A stretch of 64,000 bases of DNA from Butyricimonas sp. Marseille-P3923 (GCF_900184685.1 NZ_FXXL01000007.1:1488001-1552000), one strand, 5' to 3'; positions 19,045 to 28,061 are shown, numbered from the stretch's first letter. Translations and numbers: made by a program. Notes: a model not told the origin generated them from the letters alone.

Positions 19045-19075
19045 TTTACTCAATGGAGTGAGTATTTTTACTCAA
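19045..19075 (-). promoter_or_regulatory. Direct repeats at the start of the ATPase gene
   Basis: TTTACTCAA occurs at 19045-19053 and 19067-19075 (22-base spacing) around an inverted AGTGAGT at 19057-19063. The arrangement is immediately upstream of the preferred ATG and could be an operator. No regulator is suggested by the neighbourhood. Confidence 0.35.
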
Positions 19076-19140
19076 TAATATATGCAAATATATGAAATAT
19101 CCTCTACTCTACAAACACCACTTAATATAATATCACCTAT

Positions 19141-19632
19141 TTATTCTCCATCATATTCCAAGTATTTTACCATCTTGTAATTCTTCAGGAATAAACGGTT
19201 GGCAGGGTAACTCTGTTCTTCCTCCACCACGAACCCCAATTTCCGGAAAAAAGGATAAGCCGTGAGGCTCACGTCGGCAGTGATTGCCGATACTTTCAAG
19301 GCACGGGCTCTTCTCTCCATAAAACCGTACAGGGTTGAAGCGATACCTTGCCCTTGAAAATCTTTATGCACGAACATGGAATTCAAATATCCTTTTGCCG
19401 ACAGCGCGGCAAATCCCAACACATGACCGTCCTCATCTTCTACCAGCAAAGTGTAATAAAAATACACGATCCTCTCCCAACGTTCGTCATTTTCCCCGCA
19501 GGAAGCCCAGTCGGCCACTTCTTCTGCCGTGTAATCCTGTCGGTTCACAGACAAGACGGTTTCCCGGAATAACTGTTTCAAGGCAGGAATATCCCGGATA
19601 GTAGCTTTTCGTACACACTCTATCGCTCTCAT
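19141..19632 (-). CDS. GNAT family N-acetyltransferase
   Basis: A 163-residue acetyltransferase. The acetyl-CoA-binding motif is visible as MFVHKDFQGQGIASTLYGFMERRA, preceded by LGFAALSAKGYLN and followed by AYPFFRKLGF. The substrate is unknown. It is 18 bases downstream of the Fpg/Nei-like gene on the same strand, so the two may be co-transcribed. It resembles the YafP-like branch of small stand-alone GNAT proteins. Confidence 0.85.
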   Translation of the reverse strand: MRAIECVRKATIRDIPALKQLFRETVLSVNRQDYTAEEVADWASCGENDERWERIVYFYYTLLVEDEDGHVLGFAALSAKGYLNSMFVHKDFQGQGIASTLYGFMERRARALKVSAITADVSLTAYPFFRKLGFVVEEEQSYPANRLFLKNYKMVKYLEYDGE

Positions 19633-19650
19633 ATCGAACGAATTTAAGTA

Positions 19651-20487
19651 TCAGTATTTCTGACAGGTGTTACAATAATAGATACTTCCTCCCATGTAAT
19701 TTTCTTTCAATATCGTATCGCCGCAACGAAGACAATGAGTCCCGACCGTATCTTTGGATAAATAAGAAATATATCCTCCCTTCCGGTCAAACAAATCTTT
19801 CTCCGAGCTACGACCACCTTTCTCAAGCATTTCACGCGTGGTATCTTTCACGTGATGATACAATTCTTCCCGCTGCCGCACGGATAGAGTAGCGATCTTC
19901 GTTTTCGGATGAACACGGGCATTGTACAGGATATCCTGTAACACCCCGTTTCCCAAACCGGGAATCATCTGATCCGTCGCCAGAAATGCTTTGGCGCTCT
20001 TGTTTTGCACGTCCCCGGCGTTAATCAATCCCAAGAAATACTCCTTGGTAAAAGCATCCGACATCACTTGCGGCTTTGTTCTGGCGCAACTGTAATAGGC
20101 GTTCAACCCGCCATCGAACGAGTCGCCCGCAAAACAAAGTATTCCCCCGTACATGCGTACGGAAACGATGATACAACTTTCATCCTCGAACCCCACGAGC
20201 AACTGGTGTTTGTCCGGCAATTTCGCCCCCGGTGCATAATAACGTAAATTCGCCCCATCCGTGAACACAAGTTTTACATCCCCCGCATTTACCTGCACCA
20301 TTCCCCCGTAAGCACATGACTCTCCCACGATTTTATCTTGCAACATTTCGGGATACTCGTCCGGGTTTCCACAAGAAAAAGTGAATTTATGCGGCGTGTG
20401 ACGCACCAATACATAAGTAACACGCTTCCCCTTGATCGTTTCATTCAATTGCCTTGCCAAACAAACTGCTTCCGGTGCTTCTATCAT
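19651..20487 (-). CDS. Fpg/Nei-like DNA glycosylase family protein lacking Pro2
   Basis: A 278-residue protein with the Fpg/Nei layout: an N-terminal helix (MIEAPEAVCLARQLNETIKG), a helix-two-turn-helix with GLGNGVLQDILYNARVHP, and a C-terminal zinc finger CLRC...CNTCQ. Active Fpg/Nei enzymes start MPELPE or MPEGPE and use Pro2 as the Schiff-base nucleophile; here residue 2 is Ile although Glu3 is kept. The zinc-finger arginine that contacts DNA (GR before the aromatic pair) is also replaced (GGSIYYC). It may bind DNA or lesions without lyase activity, or use another amine. Such MIE-starting versions are, as I recall, common in Bacteroidota. Confidence 0.82.
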   Translation of the reverse strand: MIEAPEAVCLARQLNETIKGKRVTYVLVRHTPHKFTFSCGNPDEYPEMLQDKIVGESCAYGGMVQVNAGDVKLVFTDGANLRYYAPGAKLPDKHQLLVGFEDESCIIVSVRMYGGILCFAGDSFDGGLNAYYSCARTKPQVMSDAFTKEYFLGLINAGDVQNKSAKAFLATDQMIPGLGNGVLQDILYNARVHPKTKIATLSVRQREELYHHVKDTTREMLEKGGRSSEKDLFDRKGGYISYLSKDTVGTHCLRCGDTILKENYMGGSIYYCNTCQKY

Positions 20488-20582
20488 ATCATTCTGTTTT
20501 ATTGTTTTATTTTCAAATATAGAATAAAAAAATGAACCATAACATTCTTTTTATTACTTTCGTACACGATAAAAAAGAACTT

Positions 20583-20846
20583 ATGAATTACAAAATCACT
20601 CACTATCCCAACAAACAGCGGTTTGAAATCGAAATCGGAGGCATGACAGCCTACGCGGAATATTATTTACACGACGGTAGTCTGGATATCATCCACACGT
20701 TTGTCCCCCCGGCATTAGAGGGACAAGGCATAGCCGGGGCATTGACCGAAGCCGCCTATGAATACGCAAAAGCCAACGAGTTGAAACCCAAAGCGACTTG
20801 CTCTTACGCTGTCGTCTGGTTAAAAAGACACCCGGAATATCTTTGA
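20583..20846 (+). CDS. Small GNAT-like acetyltransferase (NATD1/YjdJ type)
   Basis: About 87 residues, MNYKITHYP onward. The core HTFVPPALEGQGIAGALTEAAYEYAK is the acetyl-CoA loop of the minimal Gcn5-like family (PF14542), followed by the usual ending CSYAVVWLKRHPEY. An upstream in-frame ATG at 20532 exists, but a plausible -7 box (TACTTTCG, 20552-20559) lies after it, so 20583 is preferred. It is divergent from the Fpg-like gene and convergent with the GT2 gene. Its substrate is unknown. Confidence 0.82.
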   Translation: MNYKITHYPNKQRFEIEIGGMTAYAEYYLHDGSLDIIHTFVPPALEGQGIAGALTEAAYEYAKANELKPKATCSYAVVWLKRHPEYL

Positions 20847-20849
20847 TTT

Positions 20850-21584
20850 TCATTTCGCCATGTACTGGCAGTATATATTAAACAACTCCTTCGGCATCTT
20901 CAATAAATGGGTGAACTTTATACGGCTATCCCCTTTCTCCACCCACGTGTCGAGAGGTACCTCGTGAATGATTTTGTCGTAGTCGGCATGCTCCTTCCGT
21001 ACCCGCAAAATCAGTTCCACGTCAAAGAGCCATTTGGAATTAAAACTATCTTTAAAAATCACGGGTACCAACTCGCTTTTAAATAATTTCGCCCCGCATT
21101 GGCTGTCATACACGGGAAGCTGATACAGCACGGAAACCAACGTGGCGAATCCCCGCCCCAAGTAATGACGATACGCTTTACGCTGCACGTTTGCCCCCAA
21201 CCGTTTCAACCGGACTCCCATCACCATCTGTACCCCCTGCTTATACTCCATCTCTTCCGACAGCAAATGCAAATCCTCTAACGGGGTAGCCAAATCGGCA
21301 TCCAAAAAGCCTATCGCCATGTACCGTCCCAACGAAGCCGCGTACAGCATGCCACTCCGCACGGCTTCCGCCTTTCCCCGGTTGTCGGCGTTATCCACCA
21401 GCAGGAACCGTTCCGGTTCCGAGGCTACAGCCCGACGCAAAACCTCGGAAGTGTTATCCTTACTCCCGTCATTCACGAAACAGAAATCAAATCTCTCGTC
21501 GTGCCTCACGAAATCACGGAATTTGGATACTTCCAAACGTTGGGATTCGTTATAACAAGGTATTATAATACATATTTTTTTCAT
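20850..21584 (-). CDS. GT2 glycosyltransferase, dolichyl/polyprenyl-phosphate glucosyltransferase-like
   Basis: A protein of about 244 residues beginning MKKICIIIPCYNESQRL, with a GT-A fold: FVNDGSKDNT, GKAEAVRSGM, the DxD-like FLDADLATP, and YDSQCGAKLF, a stretch shared with Alg5/DPG-synthase-like enzymes. It should transfer a sugar from a nucleotide donor to a polyprenyl phosphate at the membrane. The frame extends 23 codons upstream, but that would overlap the preceding gene; the conserved start is at 21584, 11 bases after it. The pairing with a membrane GT-C enzyme suggests one makes the lipid-linked sugar that the other uses. Confidence 0.85.
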   Translation of the reverse strand: MKKICIIIPCYNESQRLEVSKFRDFVRHDERFDFCFVNDGSKDNTSEVLRRAVASEPERFLLVDNADNRGKAEAVRSGMLYAASLGRYMAIGFLDADLATPLEDLHLLSEEMEYKQGVQMVMGVRLKRLGANVQRKAYRHYLGRGFATLVSVLYQLPVYDSQCGAKLFKSELVPVIFKDSFNSKWLFDVELILRVRKEHADYDKIIHEVPLDTWVEKGDSRIKFTHLLKMPKELFNIYCQYMAK

Positions 21585-21595
21585 CGCGTCTCTTT

Positions 21596-24500
21596 TTATA
21601 ATCGGATGTCGCCCCCTTTGGACAGTACATTCTGCAATTCCGAGGCTTCCCAATCGTGAGGATCAAGTTCCGTGGCTTTCTTCGCGTATTCCAACGCCGA
21701 AGCACGCCGCCCCTCTGTCAATTCGTACAATCCCCACAGCAACATCAACTCGCTATCCTCTTTCACGTCCTTCATTTGCAGTAACAATTCACGTGCTTCC
21801 GCCGACTTTTTCTGTTGCAAGAAAGCCCGTATCTCAATCTTCCGCAAAGTAACCTTATCCCGTCCCTGCTCGTGCAGCAAGGTTGTAACCTGTTCCAGCA
21901 TTTTGTAGTTCTTCACCCGGCAATAACACTCTGCCAGTGAAAGCAATACCTTCTCGTCCGCTTTCTTTGCCCGCACCACCTTTTCGTACGTTTCAATAGC
22001 TTTCGCGTAACTCCGGTTACGTTTCAGAATATCACCACCTAACGCCAGAGCCTGATCGTTACGTCCGTTATAACGCAACGCTTTATTCACTTGATCGAGG
22101 GCTTCTTTATCCTTCCCTTCAGTGTAATAAATCAATCCTTTCAAATAATAGGACGAAGAAGCCACGTCATTCTGAGCCAACATACCATCGACAGCCTGAT
22201 GCGCCGTGGCATAACGTCCCAACTCCAACGCGCTGAGAGCCTTTATATTCAACGCGTCCATCAGTTGAGGCTGCCATTTCAACGCCTCCCCGGCACAACG
22301 TAAGGCATCCTCGTGTTTGTGCGCGCTGTAATACATTCTCGCCAACCGCATCCACATCTCCTCGTTCCACGGATGGGCTTTCAAATAATCCTCCAGTTCC
22401 GCCTCGGCTTCCGCGTATTTCTTTTCCTTTTCCAACAATATCGCCCCGTAATCTTTTTTGGAAGTACGTTCCCCGATCACGCACATGGGCAAACCATCCA
22501 CATCCACGGAATGAAGGAATCCCTCTTTCACGGGGAAAAGCCCGTTCTTCAACTGGTAACTATTGATATACACGTTACCGAATATCATATAATCCCAATC
22601 TTTACTATACTTGTCGTAATATCGGCTGTAAATCACCGTCACGTTCGTATCCTTCCGGAAATAGTGTTGCAAATTGGCACTGTGATTCGTGACGATCGTG
22701 ACCGGACGTCCCTTGTAATCCACGTTCGCCTTAAACCAATCCACTCCTTTTTTCAAAGAATTATAATAGTAATCTGTTTCGTAATCACCATAAGCACCCT
22801 TCACCCCTCCTACCAGTTCGTTAAAATAGACGTAATCATTCGGGTGGTTCACTGCCATATGCCGTGCCGGCAGGAAAAGCAAACCGATAAACCCGAACGC
22901 CGACACGAGTTTCAGGTATTTGGGAGCCACGGACAGCAACAATGTCCAGAAACGGGCAGCCAGCAACACCATGAACGGCATAACGAACAACAAATGCCGG
23001 ATTCCGCCATATAAATTCGATTTCTGGTAAATCACCCAGAACACGGGAAACACCAGTGAAAACAGGATAAAGAAAGAAAGTAATGAAAACTCTTTCTTCC
23101 TCGAAACCATAAAAATAAAGTACCCGAAGAAACCGATCACCACCACCAGCGGCGACGCGATCAGCAAGTATTTCGGGGCATAATGCACGGGCAACATATT
23201 GGACATCATCTGTTGTCCCTCGAATATGGTACGCAACCCGATATTATAATTCGTGAACTCCTTCAAAGAAAAGACCACGTTCGTGAAAGGACGAGCCATG
23301 GCAAAAGGCCACGTGACAATAGACAAGAAATAGCCGACAAACAACACGATCACGATAAGAAACAGGATATTCTCCACCTCTTTCCGGTATTTCAAGAACT
23401 TGTAAAATTCCTTGAAACCTACCCAAAGGATATAGAATAAACCTCCGTACATCACCAGATAAGGAAACAGGAGCAAACCTCCCGAACGAGTCCCCAATGC
23501 CAAAGCGATACCCAACACGGCACCAATGACGTGACGCAGTTTTATCACGGGATAACGATCGAACAACCGGACAAAATAAAATATAGCAACCAAATATCCC
23601 ACGGCAAAAGGTATATCCTTCAAATTATTCATGCTATGCCCGAAAAAACGCGGCGAGAAGAAAAGCATCAACATGGACAGCAAACCGCATAACCCACCCC
23701 CGAAACGCAATCCCATCAGTCCGATAACGATAACCCCCAGCACCCCGACAAAGGCACATACCACGTGCCGCACGGCGTACACGTCATCCGCACCGATCAC
23801 GTTTGCCACAACAGCCGCCACGACCTGCATCGAGTTTCCGTAAAGATGTAACGCCGTTTTCGGCTGATTTAGAGCCGCCTTATCCCCTTTCATGAAATAA
23901 TCCAACACGTAACCGGAATGACGGTGGTCTACAAACTCATCGCCACTAATCCCGTAATCTTTGCTCACGTAAGGCATATAGAAAAACACGAATATCCCGA
24001 AAAGCAACATCAGCATACGATAGACCATATCCCGTCGGGCACGATTACCGGAATCGAACAACGTGGTAAAAAAACGACCGGATACCAGAAATTGAAACGG
24101 TACCCGCCACAAATAGTTGACAGCCGGATTAGAAGTCGCAGTTGTTTCCTTCCAAGTGACCGTTGTCTCCAAACGACTGAATTTCACGTATGCTTTCTGC
24201 AAACTATAACTTACCGCCCGCAACAGGTTATCATCCAAATCCTGCCCGGCGTATGATCTCATGAACAAAGACTTCTGCCCGATCAATACCGGAGAATCCG
24301 TGATTACCCGATCCCCTCTCCACAATGCCACATCCATAAAACCGAACCATAATTTCCGTTTTTGTCCCGACACGTAATACAAATGCTCTTTCCGGCATGA
24401 CTTACGATATGCCTGCACAAAAGTTGACAAAGTATTTACCGCCACCCGGTCAAGATCGACCAACATGACCTCGTCAGCATCCACGTTCTGAAGTGTCTTC

Positions 24501-24643
24501 AAGAACTCTTCATGACTACATCCCGACCTCAACAAAACAAAGTTACTCCGCAAGTCATTACCCGAACCCAAGAGGGATTCATGAAAATCTGTATTTCCGC
24601 TAAAACCAATCACTTGGATAGCTTTGTTCACGTTCTCTTCCAC
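21596..24643 (-). CDS. GT-C membrane glycosyltransferase (GT39/ArnT-like) with TPR tail
   Basis: A 1,015-residue protein in three parts. Residues 1-180 are a soluble domain that looks like a degraded sugar-transferase fold (ADEVMLVDLDRVAV). Residues 200-600 are a polytopic membrane region with the first periplasmic loop carrying SGDEFVDHRHSGY, where an acidic pair is expected in GT39/PMT-type enzymes. From about 735 to the end there are TPR repeats (YAEAEAELEDYLKAHPWNEE, KEALDQVNKALRYNGRNDQA). It probably transfers a lipid-linked sugar to an extracytoplasmic acceptor. The adjacent GT2 gene probably supplies the donor. The acceptor is unknown; protein or glycan are both possible. Confidence 0.78.
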   Translation of the reverse strand: MEENVNKAIQVIGFSGNTDFHESLLGSGNDLRSNFVLLRSGCSHEEFLKTLQNVDADEVMLVDLDRVAVNTLSTFVQAYRKSCRKEHLYYVSGQKRKLWFGFMDVALWRGDRVITDSPVLIGQKSLFMRSYAGQDLDDNLLRAVSYSLQKAYVKFSRLETTVTWKETTATSNPAVNYLWRVPFQFLVSGRFFTTLFDSGNRARRDMVYRMLMLLFGIFVFFYMPYVSKDYGISGDEFVDHRHSGYVLDYFMKGDKAALNQPKTALHLYGNSMQVVAAVVANVIGADDVYAVRHVVCAFVGVLGVIVIGLMGLRFGGGLCGLLSMLMLFFSPRFFGHSMNNLKDIPFAVGYLVAIFYFVRLFDRYPVIKLRHVIGAVLGIALALGTRSGGLLLFPYLVMYGGLFYILWVGFKEFYKFLKYRKEVENILFLIVIVLFVGYFLSIVTWPFAMARPFTNVVFSLKEFTNYNIGLRTIFEGQQMMSNMLPVHYAPKYLLIASPLVVVIGFFGYFIFMVSRKKEFSLLSFFILFSLVFPVFWVIYQKSNLYGGIRHLLFVMPFMVLLAARFWTLLLSVAPKYLKLVSAFGFIGLLFLPARHMAVNHPNDYVYFNELVGGVKGAYGDYETDYYYNSLKKGVDWFKANVDYKGRPVTIVTNHSANLQHYFRKDTNVTVIYSRYYDKYSKDWDYMIFGNVYINSYQLKNGLFPVKEGFLHSVDVDGLPMCVIGERTSKKDYGAILLEKEKKYAEAEAELEDYLKAHPWNEEMWMRLARMYYSAHKHEDALRCAGEALKWQPQLMDALNIKALSALELGRYATAHQAVDGMLAQNDVASSSYYLKGLIYYTEGKDKEALDQVNKALRYNGRNDQALALGGDILKRNRSYAKAIETYEKVVRAKKADEKVLLSLAECYCRVKNYKMLEQVTTLLHEQGRDKVTLRKIEIRAFLQQKKSAEARELLLQMKDVKEDSELMLLWGLYELTEGRRASALEYAKKATELDPHDWEASELQNVLSKGGDIRL

Positions 24644-24866
24644 TATAATTTCTTTTACACAACAAGTTATATTATCTTCTAGCCTGATTGAATCTCTTCT
24701 AAGGGGATAAATATAATAAAAAACTTTATAGCAAACATCATTCTTAAAAAGTATTTAATATGCATATTTTTATCACCTTCCAAAAACATGACAAGCATCT
24801 AATACCTAGGCATTTCCGATATACCACCCATATATAAGTATCTCTATTTCAATGCATCTTCAGATT

Positions 24867-24910
24867 AAAGACGTTTCAAAGACGTTCGTGAACGTCTTTG
24901 AAACGTCTTT
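24867..24910. repeat. Perfect 21-bp inverted repeat with 2-base loop
   Basis: The arm at 24867-24887 and its exact complement at 24890-24910 are separated only by GT. Each arm itself contains two copies of AAAGACGTT, and a further AACGTCTTTG lies at 24924-24933, so the word occurs five times in 67 bases. The DNA could extrude as a cruciform, or the repeated word could be an operator for a dimeric regulator. Confidence 0.75.
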
Positions 24911-25078
24911 GTATCGAAGGTGTAACGTCTTTGATCCCTTATTACATCGGAACTACATCGAATATTGTATTGGGATTCAACACAATAACATTTTAAGGGA
25001 ATGACAAAAAACCGAGAAAGTTTACTTTCCGGTAAGAAAACAGCTTCCCGCAAGCCTCAGATTGCATCGTCATAAAGA

Positions 25079-25173
25079 TAACATGACAAACCGGACAGAA
25101 CGTTACAAGGATCAATTCTATATCCAAGCCTCATCTATGACAAATCGTGACGTTCTGTCAGTAATCATGTCAT
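25079..25173. repeat. Imperfect inverted repeat upstream of dnaK
   Basis: The left arm, containing ACATGACA and GACAGAACGTTAC (about 25080-25106), pairs with the right arm, containing GTGACGTTCTGTC and ATCATGTC (about 25147-25172), around a 40-base centre. It could be a folded leader or a second repeat element. Confidence 0.5.
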
Positions 25174-25294
25174 TAAATATTCCAATTTTCCGGCTGGCAC
25201 ACCGTTTGATAAAAGATTAATGTTCTTGAAACTATTCGAGGACAAAGAACGAAAAACAAGTATTGAAAATAATAACATTATAATATTAAACAAT

Positions 25295-27202
25295 ATGGGA
25301 AAGATAATTGGTATAGATTTGGGAACCACGAACTCTTGCGTTGCCGTAATGGAAGGTAACGAACCCGTGGTGATCCCTAACAGTGAGGGAAGGAGAACGA
25401 CACCGTCTATCGTCGCTTTCGTTGACAATGGCGAAAGAAAAGTAGGTGACCCCGCAAAACGTCAAGCGATCACGAACCCGACGAGAACAATATATTCTAT
25501 CAAACGGTTCATGGGTGAAACCTATGATCAAGTAGCAAAAGAAATTAACCGGGTAGCTTACAAAGTGGTACGCGGTGACAATAACACCCCGCGTGTCGAG
25601 ATCGGTGACCGGAAATATTCTCCGCAAGAGATTTCCGCGATGATTCTTCAGAAAATGAAGAAAACCGCCGAGGACTATTTGGGACAGGAAGTTACGGAAG
25701 CGGTAATCACCGTACCCGCGTATTTCAATGACGCTCAACGTCAAGCCACAAAAGAAGCCGGAGAGATTGCCGGATTAACGGTTAAGCGTATTATCAACGA
25801 GCCGACGGCTGCCGCCTTGGCCTACGGGTTGGATAAACAAGACAAAGACATGAAAATCGCTGTCTTCGACTTGGGTGGTGGTACTTTCGATATTTCTATC
25901 CTTGAATTGGGTGACGGAGTATTTGAAGTAAAATCAACCGACGGTGATACTCACTTAGGTGGTGATGACTTCGACGACGTAATCATCAACTGGCTTGCCG
26001 ACGAATTCAAGAAAGACGAAGGCGTGGATATCCGGAAAGACCCGATGGCTCACCAACGTCTGAAAGAAGCGGCAGAAAAAGCGAAAATAGAGTTGTCAAG
26101 TTCCACGTCAACGGAAATCAACTTGCCGTATATTTTCCCGGTAGACGGAATGCCCAAACACTTGGTAAGAACATTGACAAGAGCTCAATTCGAGCAACTG
26201 ACCGACCAACTGGTGCAAAACACGATCGAACCATGTCGCCGTGCCTTGAAAAACGCTAACATCAGCGCTTCCGAGATCAGCGAAGTGATTCTGGTAGGTG
26301 GTTCTACCCGTATCCCGGCTGTCCAGAAAAAGGTACAGGAGTTCTTCGGCAAAGCCCCGTCAAAGGGTGTAAACCCGGACGAAGTGGTGGCAGTAGGTGC
26401 CGCTATCCAAGGTGGTGTATTGACCGGAGAGGTAAAAGACGTGCTGTTGCTTGACGTAACCCCGCTTTCTTTGGGTATCGAGACGTTAGGTGGCGTGATG
26501 ACCAAATTGATCGAGTCCAACACGACCATTCCGACCAAGAAATCAGAGGTATTCTCAACGGCTGCCGATAACCAACCGTCAGTAGAGATCCACGTGTTGC
26601 AGGGAGAGCGTCCCATGGCAAAAGACAACAAGACAATCGGACGTTTCCACTTGGACGGTCTACCACCAGCCCCGCGCGGTGTACCACAGATCGAGGTAAG
26701 TTTCGATATCGACGCCAACGGTATATTGAAAGTATCTGCCAAGGATAAAGCTACCGGAAAAGAGCAATCCATCCGTATCGAAGCATCATCCGGTCTTTCG
26801 GACGCTGATATCAAGAGAATGAAAGACGAGGCTTCCGCTAATGCCGAAGCTGACCGGATTGAAAAGGAACGTATCGACACGATCAATAAAGCCGACAGTA
26901 TGATCTTCCAAACCGAAAAGCAATTGAAAGAGTTTGGAGATAAATTGCCTGCAGACAAGAAACAACCGATTGAAGCCGCTTTGCAGAAACTGAAAGACGC
27001 TCACAAAGCTCAAGACGTTGCCGCAATCAACTCGTCAATCGATGAATTGAACAACGTGTTCCAAGCTGCATCACAAGAGATGTATAACGCCCAACAACAA
27101 GCCGGCGGACAACAACAAGGTACACCTCATGCGGAACAACAACCGAACAACGGTGGTAAAGATCAAGAAGTAACCGACGTTGATTTCGAGGAAGTGAAAT
27201 AA
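25295..27202 (+). CDS. dnaK: Chaperone DnaK (Hsp70)
   Basis: An ATP-driven chaperone of about 635 residues that binds exposed hydrophobic peptides with DnaJ and GrpE. It shows the three Hsp70 signatures: [15 protein letters not shown] at the start, [16 protein letters not shown], and [17 protein letters not shown]. The substrate-binding domain follows, and the tail ends [10 protein letters not shown] after a Gln-rich stretch. The frame is open 25 codons further upstream (to 25220), but the conserved start [10 protein letters not shown] at 25295 is clear. dnaJ and grpE are not adjacent. A strong terminator follows, so it is a single-gene unit. Confidence 0.98.
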   Translation: MGKIIGIDLGTTNSCVAVMEGNEPVVIPNSEGRRTTPSIVAFVDNGERKVGDPAKRQAITNPTRTIYSIKRFMGETYDQVAKEINRVAYKVVRGDNNTPRVEIGDRKYSPQEISAMILQKMKKTAEDYLGQEVTEAVITVPAYFNDAQRQATKEAGEIAGLTVKRIINEPTAAALAYGLDKQDKDMKIAVFDLGGGTFDISILELGDGVFEVKSTDGDTHLGGDDFDDVIINWLADEFKKDEGVDIRKDPMAHQRLKEAAEKAKIELSSSTSTEINLPYIFPVDGMPKHLVRTLTRAQFEQLTDQLVQNTIEPCRRALKNANISASEISEVILVGGSTRIPAVQKKVQEFFGKAPSKGVNPDEVVAVGAAIQGGVLTGEVKDVLLLDVTPLSLGIETLGGVMTKLIESNTTIPTKKSEVFSTAADNQPSVEIHVLQGERPMAKDNKTIGRFHLDGLPPAPRGVPQIEVSFDIDANGILKVSAKDKATGKEQSIRIEASSGLSDADIKRMKDEASANAEADRIEKERIDTINKADSMIFQTEKQLKEFGDKLPADKKQPIEAALQKLKDAHKAQDVAAINSSIDELNNVFQAASQEMYNAQQQAGGQQQGTPHAEQQPNNGGKDQEVTDVDFEEVK

Positions 27203-27204
27203 GA

Positions 27205-27235
27205 AAAAAGGGACTGAAAAACAGTCCCTTTTTTA
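27205..27235 (+). terminator. Rho-independent terminator of dnaK
   Basis: GGGACTG, a five-A loop and CAGTCCC form a perfect stem followed by six T residues, directly after the dnaK stop codon. The preceding A-tract makes it bidirectional. Confidence 0.93.
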
Positions 27236-27250
27236 GTCCATAAAATTCGT

Positions 27251-27296
27251 AAGGTTTATAAAGTCTATAAGGTAGTAATACCACTTTATAAACCTT
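27251..27296. repeat. Nonamer-type inverted repeat
   Basis: AAGGTTTATAAAGT at 27251-27264 is the exact reverse complement of 27283-27296. The left side reads as 9-nt words (GTAAGGTTT, ATAAAGTCT, ATAAGGTAG). The same words recur at 28399-28432 and 48742-48886. It lies between the convergent dnaK and the kinase remnant. Confidence 0.7.
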
Positions 27297-27314
27297 ATGA
27301 TTTTTGTAAACTAT

Positions 27315-27920
27315 TTATTTAAGATATTTCGCTATCGTTTCTTTTAACAAGTTAGCTGATAATGGTTTTGTCAGATAATCATTACATCCGGCTTCCAATG
27401 CTTTCACCCGGTCGTCATCAAAAGCGAAAGCGGTTAAGGCGATAATTGGTACCTCTTTAGATTCCGCCCGAATCACACGGGTTGCAGCCAAACCATCCAG
27501 TACCGGCATTTTTATATCCATGAGGATAAGGTCGGGGTTTGATTGTTTGAATAAATCTATTGCTTCTTGCCCATCCCACGCGTGAACCAATGTATAAATT
27601 TTTCCGATAATAGCTTTCAATAAAAGGTAATTACTCTCAACATCTTCTGCAACCAGAATTGTTCTACCGGCACTTACGCTTTTTTTTGTTTCATTATTTT
27701 CCATATCGTTCATTCCTGTTTCGATTGCAATTTCTTGATAAGGAATTGTAAATTTAAAAATAGAACCTTTATCCTCTTCGGATTCGACAGATATATCTCC
27801 GCCCATTTTTTCAACCAGCATCTTACATATCGCCAATCCTAATCCCGAACCTTGGGCAAAGGTATTCAATTTTGTGAAACGATCAAAGATTGTGGTTACT
27901 TTTATCTTTCTACCGTTCAA
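27315..27920 (-). pseudogene. Remnant of a hybrid histidine kinase (G2 box + receiver domain)
   Basis: The 201-codon frame starts without a good initiation codon (TTG at 27920). It enters a histidine-kinase ATPase domain at the F box (IFDRFTKLNTFAQGSGLGLAICKMLVEKMGG) and continues into a complete receiver domain with phospho-acceptor Asp in LILMDIKMPVLDG and the conserved Lys in YLTKPL. The sensor, the His-containing dimerisation domain, and the N and G1 boxes are missing, so it cannot be a kinase. The upstream sequence is AT-rich and resembles the intergenic repeats. A 5' deletion is the simplest reading; a free-standing receiver protein cannot be excluded. Confidence 0.8.
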
Positions 27921-27954
27921 GTGTAAAAACTTTATAAGAATATAGCAAAAAACT

Positions 27955-27984
27955 TTTGCAGAACATTCAATTTTTATACTTTTG
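27955..27984 (+). promoter_or_regulatory. Promoter of the DUF5684 gene
   Basis: TTTG at 27955-27958 and TACTTTTG at 27977-27984, with 18 bases between, fit the Bacteroidota -33/-7 promoter pattern. Transcription should begin near 27991. Confidence 0.7.
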
Positions 27985-27991
27985 CGCCATA

Positions 27992-28009
27992 TTTAGCATG
28001 TGTGCTAAA
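27992..28009 (+). promoter_or_regulatory. 5' leader hairpin
   Basis: TTTAGCA and TGCTAAA pair perfectly around TGTG at the very start of the predicted transcript of the DUF5684 gene. A stem at the 5' end often protects mRNA from decay. Confidence 0.5.
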
Positions 28010-28061
28010 CGTGGAGTAATATTCATTCAAACTATAAATGTTTAATTAAAAATTCAAAATT

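Larger units (their letters stand above)
24644..25294. other. 651-base gene-free region rich in inverted repeats upstream of dnaK
   Basis: No supported gene lies between the divergent GT-C and dnaK genes. The region contains a perfect 21-bp palindrome at 24867-24910, an extra copy of its motif at 24924-24933, a looser IR around 24965-24990, and a second long inverted repeat at 25079-25173. The dnaK promoter should lie near 25205-25250, where a TTTG (25205-25208) is followed by a poor -7 candidate. No CIRCE element (heat-shock operator) was recognised. Confidence 0.6.

Noticed and set aside
24644-25294. A CIRCE heat-shock operator upstream of dnaK
   Set aside because: The palindromes found do not match the CIRCE sequence or its 9-base spacer.
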